Made by a program: the position numbers and the translations under genes. From contig OW285194.1 of NCBI GenBank assembly GCA_935421135.1, forward strand, positions 13,725,376 to 13,789,375: a stretch of 64,000 bases of DNA. The letters are read 5' to 3'. Below the pieces are notes generated by a model. The model had not been told where the DNA came from, did no database searches, and saw only the letters and a list, made by a program, of their open reading frames with translations. This DNA comes from Bugulina stolonifera (taxonomy: Eukaryota > Bryozoa > Gymnolaemata > Cheilostomatida > Bugulidae). Shown here one piece after another: positions 23,801 through 37,937 of the stretch (its first letter is position 1; every line of letters starts with the position of its first letter).

Positions 23801-26800
23801 TAACAGCTAACACCACAGTAAGACTACTGTTAGTTTAGTATACTAACCATGGGTTTCCATTAGCTAGCCTGTGAAGTCCCAATTCCAACCCCCTTGCTGA
23901 CTTCCAGCCTGTGTGATTGTTATCTCCTTGCTGACCTATCTTCAAATGACTGACTGCAGCTGACTTATTTCATACGACTTTCACCTTGCACGTCTGCTTC
24001 TGAGGTAGACCACCCTGAGTGGTGGAGCAATTACTCAGTCAAGATACCACCTGCACCACCTATCGCAGCAACTGAAAGCTTTCTGTCTCTGGCAGCACAT
24101 AACAGGTTGTGCTAGTATCAAACAATAGTAGGATTTGGTTCATAGTTGAATGATGTCATCACTTTTGTGGAATAAAACAATTTCAAATATTTTTCTACTA
24201 TTCAAGTATGCGAACTAGAGAATTCCTATGAGTTAACTTCTTTTTTTAGTTACAGATATGCTGTAGTTTAGCTTGCGTACATAAAGACATGATTTAATTA
24301 AATAACTGTTGTTGTTCAACTTTACCATAATAATTTTTTTTTTAAAATGCAAACCATTTATAGCTAAATATGAGAACTTTTAACAAAATAGTGCTGTCAC
24401 TGAGTAGAAGAGTTAACATTATTTACTCTCTCTTAGTTACCTGCTTGATACATGTATTCTGCATGTCTAATTGGTTAAAAATCAATTAATTCTGCAGTAG
24501 GCCAGATTGTGCACTATATTGAAATAGCAAATAATTATTAGAAGTTTTATTAATCTAATTACTCTCATTTGTAGCTATTAGGCTACTTGTACTTCCAGTT
24601 CATTAACCTGGTTTTATTTAAATTAATTAGTTCGGACTCTGTGTGATCAATACTGTGCTATGATACAAGTATGAGAGTAGAGGCACATATCAAATGCACT
24701 GCAGTAGCCCATATAATTCTATGCAGTATACAAAGTTTACAGAGCCAATGCAATACGATTAATTTAATCTGTACGGATGTATTTCAAAATATTTGCGATA
24801 ATACATGTAATTTTTTACTAATTTTCTCTATGATGTTATTTGTCATAATATGAAAAATGCTGTAATACACTAATTAGAACAAACTGTTCAAAACGCAGAA
24901 AAGAGTAATTTTTGGTATGTGCATAATTATAGGCCTACATTACTGAAAATGGAGCAACTGAATGATGTAATCTATTGCTTTCTGTATAAACCATTTAAGC
25001 CAATGGAACATCTTTAGGAAAAAAATCACCTTCTAGTTACTAAAAATTATACCAGGAGAGGACATTTACTTGGGAACTGCTACTTTTGAAACTACTTTTA
25101 TATTTTAGGCTGCTACATGTGACTTCGATGATGACTTCACAACATCGCCAGCCGTTACGACAAAAACCGCAGTTGAGGAAAGTCACAAGCAACCATCAAA
25201 GTCAACAAAATCCAAGCATACAAAAGATAAAGCAACTCCAAAGCGACCCGCATCCAAGCCATCAGCAGGTGATGACTAGCACATATTAGCATGTTGCATG
25301 TGCCGAGAGGCGTGTGTTGATCAATGCTATTTGTCAATGTCCTGGATGTTGTTCACTTTACATGTTATGTTACAGAGCGCAAGCCCACTAAAGCAAGCAA
25401 CAGCAAACCACAACGACCCGATGCAGCACCTGCCCGACCAGAACCAGTCCAACCATCTGGTAAATCTAAGCCTACAGTGCCTAGCAACTCTCCTGCTAAA
25501 CAAGAGCCTAAACCACAGAGACCGGGTAAACCAACAACCATTAGACCTGGACGGCCAGCAGCACAGAAAAAGGTAGAGACAGTAGCCCCAGAACCAAGCA
25601 CACCGCAGGTAGATTTGCTGGGTAGTATAGTAGATGCCTGCACTGAGCCTACTGAGGAAATTACGGCAGAAACTGATTTGATGACAAACCCAAAGGGGCC
25701 AAGTAATCTTGACCTACTTATGGGTAACGCAGACGATCTACCAGATACTGGTTTTACTGGTAAGTTTCAGACTATCACACTTTCTGCAGAATACTCGTAC
25801 TAGACTATACTAAGTAGAATCTATAACATACAAGTTGTATACACAGTCCAAGCAGTACACGTGTAAATAGTAAATAATAATTAATATTATAATATTATTG
25901 ATAAAGCAACAATTTCGAATATTTCAACAGAACATGTTTAGTGGTATAATAGAATAGGAAATTCAATGTATTGCCATGTACATGTACTCGTACTTGTACC
26001 AACAATTTAAATGTAGATGTAATTCATGTAGCAAGTAAATAAATAAATACAACTATACTGTATTGCGCTGACAATGTAAACCAGCTTTACGCAGTTACAT
26101 TCTAGCATTGTATAACAGGATGGTGCACGCAGGAACTGAAGTGTTTTAACATGGAACACAAATGATCATATTATGGGAATCTCAGCTTTGATAATACACA
26201 TGTATAATTTGTTACATTTCAAATTAAATGACATGTATCATTTTATATAATATGGGATGAGCATGATGCTGCCAAGAATGCCATTAAGAATTCTGTGTTA
26301 ATAATGCTGTCAAGGTTTATTGACATTTTCTGTCTCTTGGGATCTATTTATTACCAACAGTGTCCTTGCTCTGTGCTCTTCACAGCTAATTAACCACATA
26401 TAACACCATAGCTATATAACAGAAATGTAATAATTATTGGCAACTTTACAACAACACCTACATTCAACCCTACCAGCTTGTTGATACGCCTCATCTGAAG
26501 GTGGTAGTAAGTCAATTGCATGCAACACAAAGTGATATGCAATTAGCTATAAAAACAGTGGTCTATATAATATTTCTTGAAAACTTTATTATTATTTCAT
26601 TCAGTGTTCTGACTTATCTCCAGGGCTAGGTTTACACAAGCATAAATTTGATACTCAAGTTACTTTCGAGATTTTCATTGTAATATCCTTACTCAGCGGC
26701 TTATACTCCTCGGTGTGACCAGCCCCTTGTAGCTTGCACTGTCAGGTGCCAGTGCTGGCCAACTCCCTGTGAGAAAGGCCCAGATGACATGGCTTTTTTG

Positions 26801-29800
26801 GCAGGAGTAGAGGAGTTGCTTTGAAGCCATGCTGGCTTGCATGACCCCTAGAACTTTTATATGAGGCACAGGAGCAATTGTGGCCGGATGCTCTTCCTAA
26901 CACCACCGTGATCGGGATTCAAACCTGGAACCTTCAGTATGAAAGCTCAGCATTCTAACCCTTAAGCCACGGCTGCTCCCTATCGTAATATCTTTACTAT
27001 TAATATAGTATTATTATTTTGTCATATTGTTGTAACTTTGATTGGCTAACGTGGATACTATTCGGTAGATACTGCATTGGAGGAGTTAGAGCCAGCAACT
27101 GTACCAAAGCTACCAGAGATAGCCAAGATACGTCTGGAGGAGTCAGCAGATTTATCTTCCAGGAGTAGCAGTACAGACCTCCTGGATGCTTTTGAATTCT
27201 TCAACCCTGCCCAGGGAGAGCCAGCAGACACAGCAGAAGTAGTAAAACCTCAACCAGAAGATTCTGGCAGTTCTAATTTGTTAACTGCCCCACAGATAAA
27301 CATTATCGCAGCTTCTAATGAGAATCTCACCTCTGACGCTATGTTAGACCTAGATTATTTAGAATCGATCACACCGACAAGTGACACGAATACGTCTGCG
27401 GCAGAGAATTTTGCAGATGACTTGGATCCACTTTCTAGCAATACTAATGAGTTGCACATTGATACAACGAGCTCTAGTGACCCTGAGAGTGACAGTGGAG
27501 GTAACTTGGTCAGAGACGATACCATTGACTTTGATGAGATTATGTCTAGACCTGCAGCGAAGAACATTGGCGCCACCAAGATATCCAGTGAAGTCTGGGC
27601 TGGAACAGATGATTCCGGGATCGGTGTTGAATTCAAAGCAACCTTTTCTGTAAGCTCACAGTCTAGTTCTACCTAGAATGTCCCATGCTCTTATTTACAA
27701 AGTATTTTATCTTGCAGGCTATTCGTATACTTATAATTTACATTGCAAACATATTTCAATCTTTAAACTCTCTGTATGAATAATTTTGGTGAGAATTTGT
27801 AAAATTAGTGAAATATATACCGCGTGTTTAGTAGACCTATACAACTAGTGATTGCAATAGTAACAGGATAGGCTGGGCAACTCTTTCATTGCTAATCAGG
27901 CTGTAACTGGTTGATTTATTTTAGGCGGATGATGACTTATCTGAGAGCACCTTCACTGGAAACCAGGCATTTGAAAACCTGATAGAGAAATATGGTGATG
28001 CCGCCGATGGAAAAACAATAAATGGGAATTTTGAAATGGGCTCTAAAGGTATACATTGCACTCTACAATGTTCACACAAAGTCAATCTCAACAATTTATA
28101 TTACTGCATTAAAATCCTAATTATTCGTTTAATTTTAGAGATAACTGTAGGTAGCATAGTAATGTGCTGTTTTCCATTGAGGAGTGAAATCCTGTTTAAT
28201 TAGTTATTAAGCTGCAGCTAGTATCCCCATTGTTTTCGTATATGCCGTAAGATGCTTCGCTCGTTCTTGGCGCGGTATTGAGTGGTTTGCTTTTAGTCAA
28301 TATGAATAATTCAAATAAATACATTTATACACATTTTATACTATCTAATAATATCTTTTAAATGCAATTTAGGACGAGCAGAAGTTACGAGCACCTCGGA
28401 TGTTTGGACAAAGAGAGCAATGAAGTTTGCTAGAACATTCTCTGAGACTATTGATGAGGATGATGACTATAACCCTGACAATCCACTCTCTGGTTAGTAG
28501 TCGGTTACTAGTAGTTCTGAGTGTTTGGAACTTAAGCTAATACATTCAAAAAGGATATATCCCTGATATGATAATATATAACATCTCCTTGGCTATACCA
28601 GATGTGCTTCCTAGTAATTCCAATATTGTCAATAAGTGCACCTATGAACAGGTTTACTATGAGATGAGTAAGACACTGCAGACCATACCATTGCTGAGAT
28701 GTTTGGGTGAACTCAAAAACTAGTCTATTGCTTCGACATATGTATGTCTTTAGAATATCTTTTTCACTTTGCTGAGCTCACTGTCGCAAGTTTTTTTTCT
28801 AAAATTGTTATATTTAAGTAATATAACCATTTTGTGCATGGATCTACCCAGGGCTGTACTACATGCATTTTAGTAGAGGCATCGACTGGCTTAGGACTAA
28901 TAGTTAATCCTATAGAGGGAGACCGAGAAGATGCAGATGGGGAAGAGAATGAAGAAGAAACTGAACGACAGGCAGCGCTCTCTACACGCCATGTTTGGAT
29001 AGACATGTCAAAGCCAATGCCGAGAGCTCAGGTAGGTGGAGACAACTTATTCTAAACTTTCAAACTCCTGGTGCATACGGTCATAATCAGTTTTCATTGA
29101 GTAAATACTGTCTGGCCGATTAGACTTCTTGTCGGCCATAATTTGACTATTACTATAACCATATTAAATTTGTTTCTGCTGCTCCACCCCGATTTTAAAA
29201 AACTCCTTGTTGGTGGATTTGAAGGCTAAACCACTGACTAAGAAAGAAAAAGCAATGAAAGCTCCCCCGTCTTCCATCAAGCTTCTGTCTCAGGATGCTA
29301 GACAATCTTTGCAAGTGAAAGTGAAACCCGTTCCAAGACCAAAAGGTGAGACACTAAAAATTCTTTCACTTTAGCCACCTTCATGTCTTCCAACTATAAA
29401 GCTGTAAAGTGTCTTATTTTGAGCTCAATGTTGTCAGCTGGAACAGCACTTTTTACACAAATATGCTACATTTCCCTCTTATAGTTAATTAGCAGATAAG
29501 AATCTAAGAAGATTTTTTCCAAATTCCCTCACTTCATAAGTTTCTGGCCTGCTTTCCGGTTCTGCTAAGCTTTCATTTTAAATACTTCAACACAGGGCGT
29601 GAACTACATTCCCCTGAAGAGTCTACACAGCCAGTTGAGGAAGCCGAGGGCACAGCTAAGGCCTCTTCTACTAAGAAGTTGATAACTCAAGGTCAGGCAG
29701 ATAACCTCAACCTGACACAATTGAGAGAGCACACAACTCTAACGTTTGAAATAGAGAGACAGAAGAAGAGAAAAAAGAAAAATAGTATGTAGCTAAAGTT

Positions 29801-32800
29801 GAATTACTGTTAGCGATAACATCCAGCTACACTGTACATCCTACAGATGAAGTTATTTTAAAGTTAATCCTCTGTGGTCATTGGTCGAGGCACGGGCAAA
29901 TAGCCCATGGAAGAATTTAGATAACCTTAATGAGCCAAAAAACCTAAAAGGTCACATTATAAACTAGTATAATCATTTCAGATTCCTACACCGCCACTAC
30001 TGTACTATTGATACTTCTCCACCAAAATTTTACGGTCTGTATCTCTTCTTCACTATCATATCTCTCATTGCAGAGACAACAGTTAGTCTACCCGCTTTAC
30101 CTCCACCTCCAAAGAGCACCACACCGACACTAATAAGAAAGAATCCTTTCAACAAGTCAGATTCAAGTTCGTCAGAGGAGTTATCTGCACAAGAGGAAGG
30201 AATGCCAGTAACCAGCGAAATTAACCAGAATGACGATACCGAACAGTTAATAGAAGGTAATGCTTGGTAAATTATTGTAGCCTCTAGACCCTCCATTGCC
30301 GGTAAAACTGCACAAATTGCATATCTGTTATGACTTGGCAGAAATTTATCTGGTCAATGTCATACACATAATCATGTAAATAGCACAGCCTTAGTTCAAT
30401 GTCATACAATAATATGAGAGGAGAGTTAGTAAGTCTTGTATTGATTACTGTGTGGGTGCTGTTCTTTCCGGCACTGTTGGAAGTGCGTATATAACAACAT
30501 GTAAATGACACCACTTATAGGAGCTTTGTCCACCTAGCGTTTCTATTGGTCGATATTTACTGTACTACATACCAGTTGGTGTCTCTGTTTAATGTGCATC
30601 ATAAACTGTAGATTTAAATTTATTAGAAAACTAGAAGCTTCCTACATAGGTTAGGTGTATATGATTATATGTGTACATTGCATGTGTATTGGTGACCTAC
30701 TTGATAAAATACTAAAGTTCAACTATACTCCGGTTTTCCAATGACATCTATGCCAACCAGTCAGCCAGCAGATAGACGTAAATGCCAATACTATTGCTTT
30801 GGATAATATTAGGAAGAGTGCCTTTAAATTTTAGATGCTGGCGATGCTGCCAATGAGGAAGCAGCAAAAGCAAGGCCAGCACATACATGGGAAGTCTTAG
30901 AAAAAGTGGAGTTACCTCCCTTGGAGGAGTTCCGTCCTAAATATGAGGGACATGGATGGAAGATGCTGATAAGGTAGGTGCAGACAACACTTCATTAGAA
31001 CTTGTTTCAAATCAATCACACATAGCAAGGAGAGGACTCCAGAACTTGCATACGGTTCTGGTTGCAAGTCGTATTATCCATTGGCTTTCCAATATTTCTA
31101 ATAATTTGTCTTGTTTTTGTTTTGTAAATATGTTTTGCTTCTGTGAGCAAAAACTTATAGATTATGGCTTCAAAGCTAGTAATATGCATGCCCTATGGCC
31201 ATGGGTAGATTATTATCTCCGAGTTCATAGTAGGCCTAGTAAATAGTAGAGCTGAGAAGAGATGAGTTGACAAACTGATGATAATCCATAAACCTTTATG
31301 CTTTCGAAGGAAACCACCGAAGAAGTCATTGACAAAGAAGAGGTTCTGGGAAGAGGTGTACCTAAGGCTAGAGCTAGACAGTAAGGGGTCGCCTTGTCTT
31401 CTCCTCTACAGGAATGAAAAAGATGCAAAGAAAGGTATCGTAAGACTAATTAGAAATAGTACAGTCATATACGTGTGCACGTGGACTAGTCAAATGCTAT
31501 TTTTTATTTATCAGTGGAATAATTAATGATATATATAAATATACAACTTTGAAGTTATTCGCTCTTGTCTTGTTCTTCAAGAGAGGATAACTTTTACATG
31601 AAGTAACCATGTACTGTATTACACATGATGGCCTGCCCTATACTGCAAGGAAAAATGAAATAACAAGACATACTTCCTGTTAATATACATAATGTACATA
31701 GTCTACTTGAAGTATTTCTCTACAAAATTATTATAATCTACTTGTTATAGTGGTCAAACATGTAAAATGGTTAGCATCACTTGTTGCTGAGATCCCAGGC
31801 TAAGCTATTGATATTATAACTAACTACCTATGTAATACAATTTAAAGGTGCAAAAGAATTAGAGAGAGCAAAGTTGAACCCTTTCCACCAGCTGTCAGAC
31901 AATATCTATCTGCAACAGTATGACCAGTACGGCAAGTGTCACAGCATTAAGATACTGCATGTGTCCTACAAAGAGAGACCTAGTCTGAGGACAGACAGGG
32001 TGACCGAAGCTCTGCCTAGTTTTATAAAAGGTGAGACTTTACCTACAGAAAGTGTTCTATGGCATTGTGTATTCTATCCTCGACTTTCTAAACTTAAACC
32101 AGATTACTATATCACTGAGTGCTATGGCTAGTGATCTATTGTAGAGGTATTTTACCTACAGAAAGTGTTCTATGGCATTGTGTATTCTATCCTCGACTTT
32201 CTAAACTTAAACCAGATTACTATATACACTGAGTGCTATGGCTAGTGATCTATTGTAGAGGTATTTGCACTATAACAATACAGTAACGTGTATTTAAACA
32301 GATACAAGCCTACTTGAATTTGATAGAATGACAAGAATTCTGCTATAGTTTATTACACACAGGGGTCAACAATTTCTTGTTTACTTTCATGTTGCATACA
32401 GGGTATATGAAACCAAACAAAGCCACGATATTTGAACACGCTCCCACAGTCACTGAGCTGTACAAATTTGGCAGCTTAGACTACAGATCTATGCGAATGT
32501 TTGTTTGGGAAGTGGAGGATGCCCTGCAAAAACTGAAGCTAGAGAGAATTAACACTAACACTATGTACCAGAAGAACGAGATTGTGGCTGACGCCTGGGA
32601 TGAATACGAGGCTTGTATAGACAGAGAGGTAGGGTTGTGTAGTAACCCCTATAACTTGTTGTTAGTAGATCTACATGTACATGTATATGAAACTATATGT
32701 GACCTTAATAATACCTTTAGCTTACAGTAAATAGTATTTACATTATTCCAGCTGGTTTAACATCTAATGATTAGTCCCAGTAGTAGAGTTGTCTCCCTTT

Positions 32801-35800
32801 AGCACATCACTATACCAACATAATAAAGAGAAAGGTTGTGGAGCATAGAAGGAACCACTTGGTGCCCGTCTAACACTGTCAGTGTATCAGTCATCATAAT
32901 GGGGCTGGACACCCCCCCCCCCCCGCATTCCGACCATAGGATACCATCATTGCTGCTTCCAGTCTCTTGTTTTCATATTTTATGTAAAGTCAGGTTAAAA
33001 GATAAGTTTGAATATTGGAAGGTTACAACTAATCTGACAGTCGTACTAACATTTTTTTTAAAATGACGATGTGGAGGTATAGGTAGATATTTCATGCTTT
33101 GTATTCCGTGACTGTAATTGATTATTTATGGAATACAGGGGCACATTGTATCTCACAAGGCTAGAGTGAGACTGTTTATGATTTGCTTCGTATCTGGCAT
33201 GCCTATAATAGAAGTCGGCATCAACGATAGAAGAAGGCGTGGCAAAGAGATCGTCAGAAGACATGAGATTATCCCTGTTAAGGTAAATGCCTTTGGCATA
33301 AAATATTTATAGAAAAGTTTACAAAGTGCAGAGTCTGACATACATGTGCATGTGGAATATTAGAAAATTGCATTCAATTTTGTTTTCTGATTTTAGCAAG
33401 TTTTCCAAGCAAGATTTATTATAGAAGCTGCTGCAATGTCATAACTAAGTTAATCTGCAGGTTTTTATTGTCTTGTAGGCGGAGAATTGGATAACGGTAG
33501 AAGACGTAGAGTTACACCATATTGTGAAGAGGGAAGAATACAACGAAAGTGGAGTGATTAATTTCAAACCACTTGATGGAAGTAAATTTGAATTCATGAG
33601 ATTCAGATACAGGTCAGTAGATGATTAATACCTGTGTAAATATGCCCCTCTCATGGCTAAATGGAAATGTACACTTAGCAGTTCAACAGATGCAGATTTG
33701 TTTTCTTGTGTACAAGTTGTCACCTCTCTTATGTATGAGATAGTTATGGGCATCTGAGAACCCAGTTTACTAGGCTGTACCTGCTAAGGTCTTGGGCTGA
33801 GTGCTGTAATAGTTCAAACTGTGTGAAGAGTTCGATGCAACAAATTAGTTTGTGAACTCGCTGGCACTCAGCACTTGCTTCGCACAAGATCTGTGACGAA
33901 TCAATCAGTTTGCAGGCTTGGTGAGAGAGAGCTTTACTTCCCAATTGTGCTTTTAGCAAGGCCACAACACCAACTGATGAACTTCATGCTCAGGCTACTA
34001 ACACTAATTTCGACAAACAGTCGCTCAAGTCGCACACCTCAATCAATGGAGGTCGCTGACAACGTAGTATGCTATGTACCTTGCTACGATAGTTGTTAGA
34101 GTTTTAACTGATGTTATAAAAATGATTATAGACCAAAGAAAAACAGAGAGCTTCCCCTGCAGATTGGCACCAAGATGGTGATCGACAGAGAAAAGCGTGT
34201 AATAGAACTGAGAGCTGATTTGTTGATTCCCGGTTACTATAGCAACAGCAAACGTAAAGGCCAAGTCCCTTGCGAGGTATGCTGGAATATGCCCACAAAG
34301 CTTAATTATTGCAATTAATTTAGAAATTTTGCGATATAATGTTTCGGTTTGTTTAGCAATATTATCGTTCACATTACATTTCTTTTTTACTTTTCACTGA
34401 AACAGGATAATATAATTTTCCTAACCATTTTCTTTCAGAATATTCAGATATGTTTTCCTATTCCGGAAGTGTGGGTTTACAAATTCCGGGTAGAAAAGCA
34501 CCAGAAAATGGGTTCACTTCATGCGGCAGCCAGGAAACCAGGAAAGGTTAAAGGTTTAGAGAGAATTACAACGGCTTTTGGCAAGGCCTTTGAGACCTAC
34601 CTACCTCCTAGTTTTATTGAGGTCAGAACTTACCACCGTTCAACACTATCAGCGAGCCCAATGTCTATACAGTAATTTATCATTATACTAAAAGTGCCTT
34701 GCTGCATGTACAAAACTGAAACTTAGTCACATGCATTCGTCTCATTTCTCTTCCCAGAATGCCAGAAAATGAATTAAACATGAGCATTGAAATTTGCTGA
34801 ATTATTCCATTTTCGAGATTCTTTCCATTCATACATGTACTTGTATATATTTCAAGGCAAAACCTTTAATTCCCTTGTAGTGCTCAGTTGGCGATGCTAA
34901 ATACGAACACATATTCAGATCTGTGGTCTGGAGAATTGACAAACTTCCGCGATTCAATGAAGGTAACGTAACGTCAATTAACATCTCGAAAGACTAGACG
35001 GAAGTGAGCGTTAAATATGCTGTTAGTAGCACTTGCCAACAATCGCAATGTGACCTGTTTGTCACAAGTAGGGTCAGCAGGATTCTATTTCAGTTGTCAT
35101 CAAACTAGTAATTTTTATATAAATATTCCTTTTCGTTTCTGATACCTCCGCTTAGTTTATACACACAGGCAGATGTTTCTTGAAAGCAGAAGTTTAATTG
35201 AATCCAAGTAAAATATAATCAATCCATACACCGCTATGATCGCATATTATTTGTCTGATATCTCAGGTGCATACAAGAGCCATTACTTTGCATTACGACT
35301 AGAACTGGGCAAGCACGATACTATACCAGACAGCTTCCAGCCTGATATACAAGTAGAGTTTGTCATGCCCCACACTACAGTATCCGGCACCGCTATTAGA
35401 TCCATTTCCTGTTCAGACTTAGACGAGCCTCCAGAGAAATGGGTTCACCACCATGCCAGGTATAAAAATCGACACAAATTGAGTGCAAAATTATATGAAT
35501 GTTAACAATTATTGGTTGAGAACTTTTTCCTTGTTGCAACTACAACAGATTTTCCTACAACACAAGAATATGATTATGAAGGAGTAGTACCTGATTGGCT
35601 GCCCCTATAAACATTCTGCCATATCAAAACAACAACTCAATAAAAAAATTGCGCACCTAGAGTTCTCGCACAAAATAAGGATTTTACTTTTGGCCCAGGC
35701 CGGTGTGTTGGCGACCCTGTGACGGAAGTGGGCTGGAAATCATTGAACAAGTTAGCCTGTGCCTGAAATTTAGGTCACAAAGACATTATAATGCTGTATT

Positions 35801-37025
35801 ATTATGATAGAGAGGTGTCATGTTATATCTACACATAATGCTGACTTAAAGCAGCATAAATACATACGACTCCGAATTCCAGGTACGAGTTCACAGTGGA
35901 AATAGACTTTGAGTCAGAGATAAGACAACTCCTGCCAGAAGATAACTCTATTAGTGAAACAGATTCGAAACAAACAAAGGCATCTTCAGACAAGCCAACA
36001 AATCAGGTCCGTAGCTGTGGTATATCTTTATAATCCAGTTGAGATAACATGTACTGATGAGAATCTACCAACACAGTGCAACTGAATATACATGTACATC
36101 TGTTTGGGGACCTCAACCATGTCCTTTAGCATGGATAGCACATGGCTAATATTTACAAATCTTCTGTTTATGTGCTTACCTGAAATATGTAAATATTGTT
36201 TTACAAAATCAGGATAATTTAAAAACTGAGAGAAGACAACTCCGAATTGTGAATTGATTATAAGCTTAGCTGGTTACTACTAGACAGACCCACACCGCTA
36301 TGTGTAATGGTTATAGGATGACTCATCAGAAGACGAGAGTAGTATAGAGATCGATGAGAATAGAGAGGATAGTGATGATACAGAAAGTGAGGAGTCATGT
36401 GCAAGTATGGCTATGCCTAACGTTGAGATCAAGCCTGAACCAACAGCCGAGAGTCAAGGGTCAGTCATTGTTTCAGTATACATCTTTAGCTTCATAATTA
36501 TCTAAATCTAATTGTCTAAAAAGTATGAATGTAGACACATGTAAGGTTTTAACCAGAAACATATTCTACAGATATGAGACACTGCTAGACTTTAACACCA
36601 CAGAGCCTCATTCAGACCAGCAGCCACCATCCAATAAGGGAGGAGAATTTGCCAGCAGCCATCTTTCTGAGTTACTCGATTTAACTGGTAGGTAAACTAA
36701 TGGACTGGTAAACCTATCAACCAGCCAATGAGCCAGCCAGAAAGCAAATAGCATGTATTTTTCAAAGCTAATAATAATAATATGTTAGTTTGTATAAATA
36801 CGCCGCCGTTACAGTGCATGTATAAATACATTGTATGCATTACAGTATGTATAAATAAACACCTGTTACAGTAAGCATAAACATGTATTACAGCATGTGT
36901 AAATGCTAATTTGGTTCCTAATGCTTATTCTGTTCTTTACAGAAGTTGTACCCCCTGCTAGTCCTGGAATGAGTCCAAAACCACGAAGAGCCAGTATTCA
37001 GCAAGACGATCTTGATCTTTTATGA
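11848..37025 (+). CDS. STON2: Stonin, large endocytic AP-2 adaptor (SHD plus mu-homology domain)
   Basis: 32 exons: 11848-12016, 13031-13201, 14044-14133, 14485-14594, 15078-15249, 15852-15992, 21418-21493, 21998-22167, 22715-22977, 25109-25268, 25376-25759, 27069-27649, 27925-28048, 28373-28492, 28874-29031, 29225-29345, 29596-29784, 30074-30256, 30835-30973, 31310-31434, 31848-32030, 32402-32628, 33139-33282, 33479-33612, 34132-34276, 34439-34621, 34881-34962, 35267-35459, 35883-36006, 36317-36459, 36572-36687, 36943-37025. Phases match throughout: 5,403 nt, 1,800 aa, twice vertebrate stonin 2. Residues 1-1130 are acidic, Ser/Pro/Lys-rich and disordered. The stonin homology domain (about 1150-1290) and mu-homology domain (about 1335-1690) are clear, e.g. 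'GINDRRRRGKEIVRRHEIIP' and 'YLPPSFIECSVGDAKYEH'. Motifs: WLDF (about 319), FDDDF (about 460), NPF (about 1090 and 1226), LLDLT and a final DLDLL. It is inferred to sort synaptotagmin-like cargo into clathrin vesicles. STON1 versus STON2 is not resolvable. Confidence 0.9.
13276..13540. mobile_element. Foldback (MITE-like) element in stonin intron 2
   Basis: The two halves are long imperfect inverted repeats. The left arm starts 'attactttac' and includes 'cacatagaactttgagagca'. The right arm includes the reverse complement and ends 'gtaaagtaat'. The arms extend inward for about 110 bp with small gaps. There is no coding capacity and no clear target-site duplication. Confidence 0.75.
14262..14356. 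mobile_element. Short inverted-repeat element of about 95 bp
   Basis: Ends are 'agttgtcctctcttt' and 'aaagagagggcaact', a 15-bp inverted repeat with one mismatch. Similar 'agttgtcctcyc' ends occur elsewhere in introns of this window, which suggests a small MITE family. Confidence 0.45.
16110..16420. repeat. Degenerate tandem repeat 'acatgtatatagagtctac'
   Basis: About eight imperfect copies of 'ctacatgtatatagagtc' followed by 'tacagttatata' lie in the 5.4-kb stonin intron. Unit length varies around 40 bp. Confidence 0.75.
18340..18487 (+). promoter_or_regulatory. STON2: Probable internal promoter and alternative first exon of stonin
   Basis: At 18481 'ATG GAA G' is followed at once by a strong donor (gtaagt). 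Its phase (one base over) exactly fits the acceptor at 21418, giving a protein start MEDGVESSGREATLSD and an isoform of about 1,518 aa lacking the first six coding exons. An ATTGG (reverse CCAAT) lies near 18340 in a locally GC-richer stretch. It sits inside the one very long intron (15993-21417), as expected for a second promoter. Confidence 0.5.
26690..26980 (-). mobile_element. tRNA-derived SINE in stonin intron
   Basis: On the minus strand it begins 'GGGAGCAGCCGTGG' at 26980. It carries an A-box-like 'TGGCTTAAGGG' (26959-26969) and a B-box 'GGTTTGAATCC' (26915-26925), the internal pol III promoter of a tRNA head. Downstream is 'TAGGAAGAGCATCCGGCC' (26882-26899) and a GC-richer body. The 5' head is secure, the 3' end is not. 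Confidence 0.75.
32037..32262. repeat. 113-bp tandem duplication in a stonin intron
   Basis: Two nearly identical copies ('acctacagaaagtgttctat' at 32041 and 32154) lie just after the donor of exon 31848-32030. The copies are almost perfect, so the duplication is recent. Confidence 0.9.
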
Positions 37026-37440
37026 TATTTCACTGTACCTCATCATTAACAGATAACTCGTAAACTGAATAAAATGGCCAAGATACCAACTACAGCCTGC
37101 TGATAAAATTAGTCGACTGACCAGAGCAAATCGAAAGTCTCAACAATCATTCCTGACTGAAACCAACGATTGTATTGCATAATCTGAAATTTATAATTTA
37201 TGCCCCCAGTTTATGTTAAAGATATTATTTTTCATGTTTTTAGGTTTTCTTTGTGCAATGAAGTTTTAGTAGATAACAGTGAATAGGCTTGTAACTCTAT
37301 TCATGAGGCCTACAGTGTCACTGAAAAAATATTATATCATTCATTAGTTTTAAAGCAGTTAACAATAAGTAATGTTATACTTGATAGAATCTTGTTTTTA
37401 TTACACTATCAGAAAGTAATCTTGTACTTCGATATCAATC

Positions 37441-37446
37441 AATAAA
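37441..37446 (+). promoter_or_regulatory. STON2: Polyadenylation signal of stonin
   Basis: AATAAA lies 416 bases after the stop. The convergent RAMAC gene has a minus-strand AATAAA at 37397-37402, so the two 3' UTRs may overlap. Confidence 0.45.
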
Positions 37447-37937
37447 CTTTAAATTAAATACAAAATACAGACTAGTCAGGCAGGTCTACTGTTACAATTC
37501 AAACAGTCACTTAAAGAGGTGATATATACAAATTGAAACAATCACCTTGTAAGAGAAAAAATACTATTTCTTTACCGCATCAAATTACAAACAGGATTGT
37601 GAAAGTATGAGTGGGTAGAAAAAGGTGGTAGGTAAAGTAATTAGTCAGATGCCATTGACGGAAAAGGTGGACTGGAAAATATGCTGTGTATAAATGGTTA
37701 ATCAAAGGTTGTCTACTCCTGTTCGGTACATTACCTTCACATAAGGGAGGACAACTTTCAAACAGTGTACTACAATCCCATGTTGTACAACACGCATTTT
37801 AATGAAGACCAAGCTACATTTAAATATAGAGACAAACTCTCGCTGGTCTAGCATGTCTGACATAGAGATGACAAATAATTGTACCAACTATTAAGGGAGA
37901 GTGTAACTGTAAATGTAGCCTACTGTGCTGTTACGTA

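Noticed and set aside
27355..27653. Open frames overlapping the large stonin exon in other frames
   Set aside because: Shadows of the true frame, which joins neighbouring exons in phase and has an acidic composition typical of stonin N-termini.
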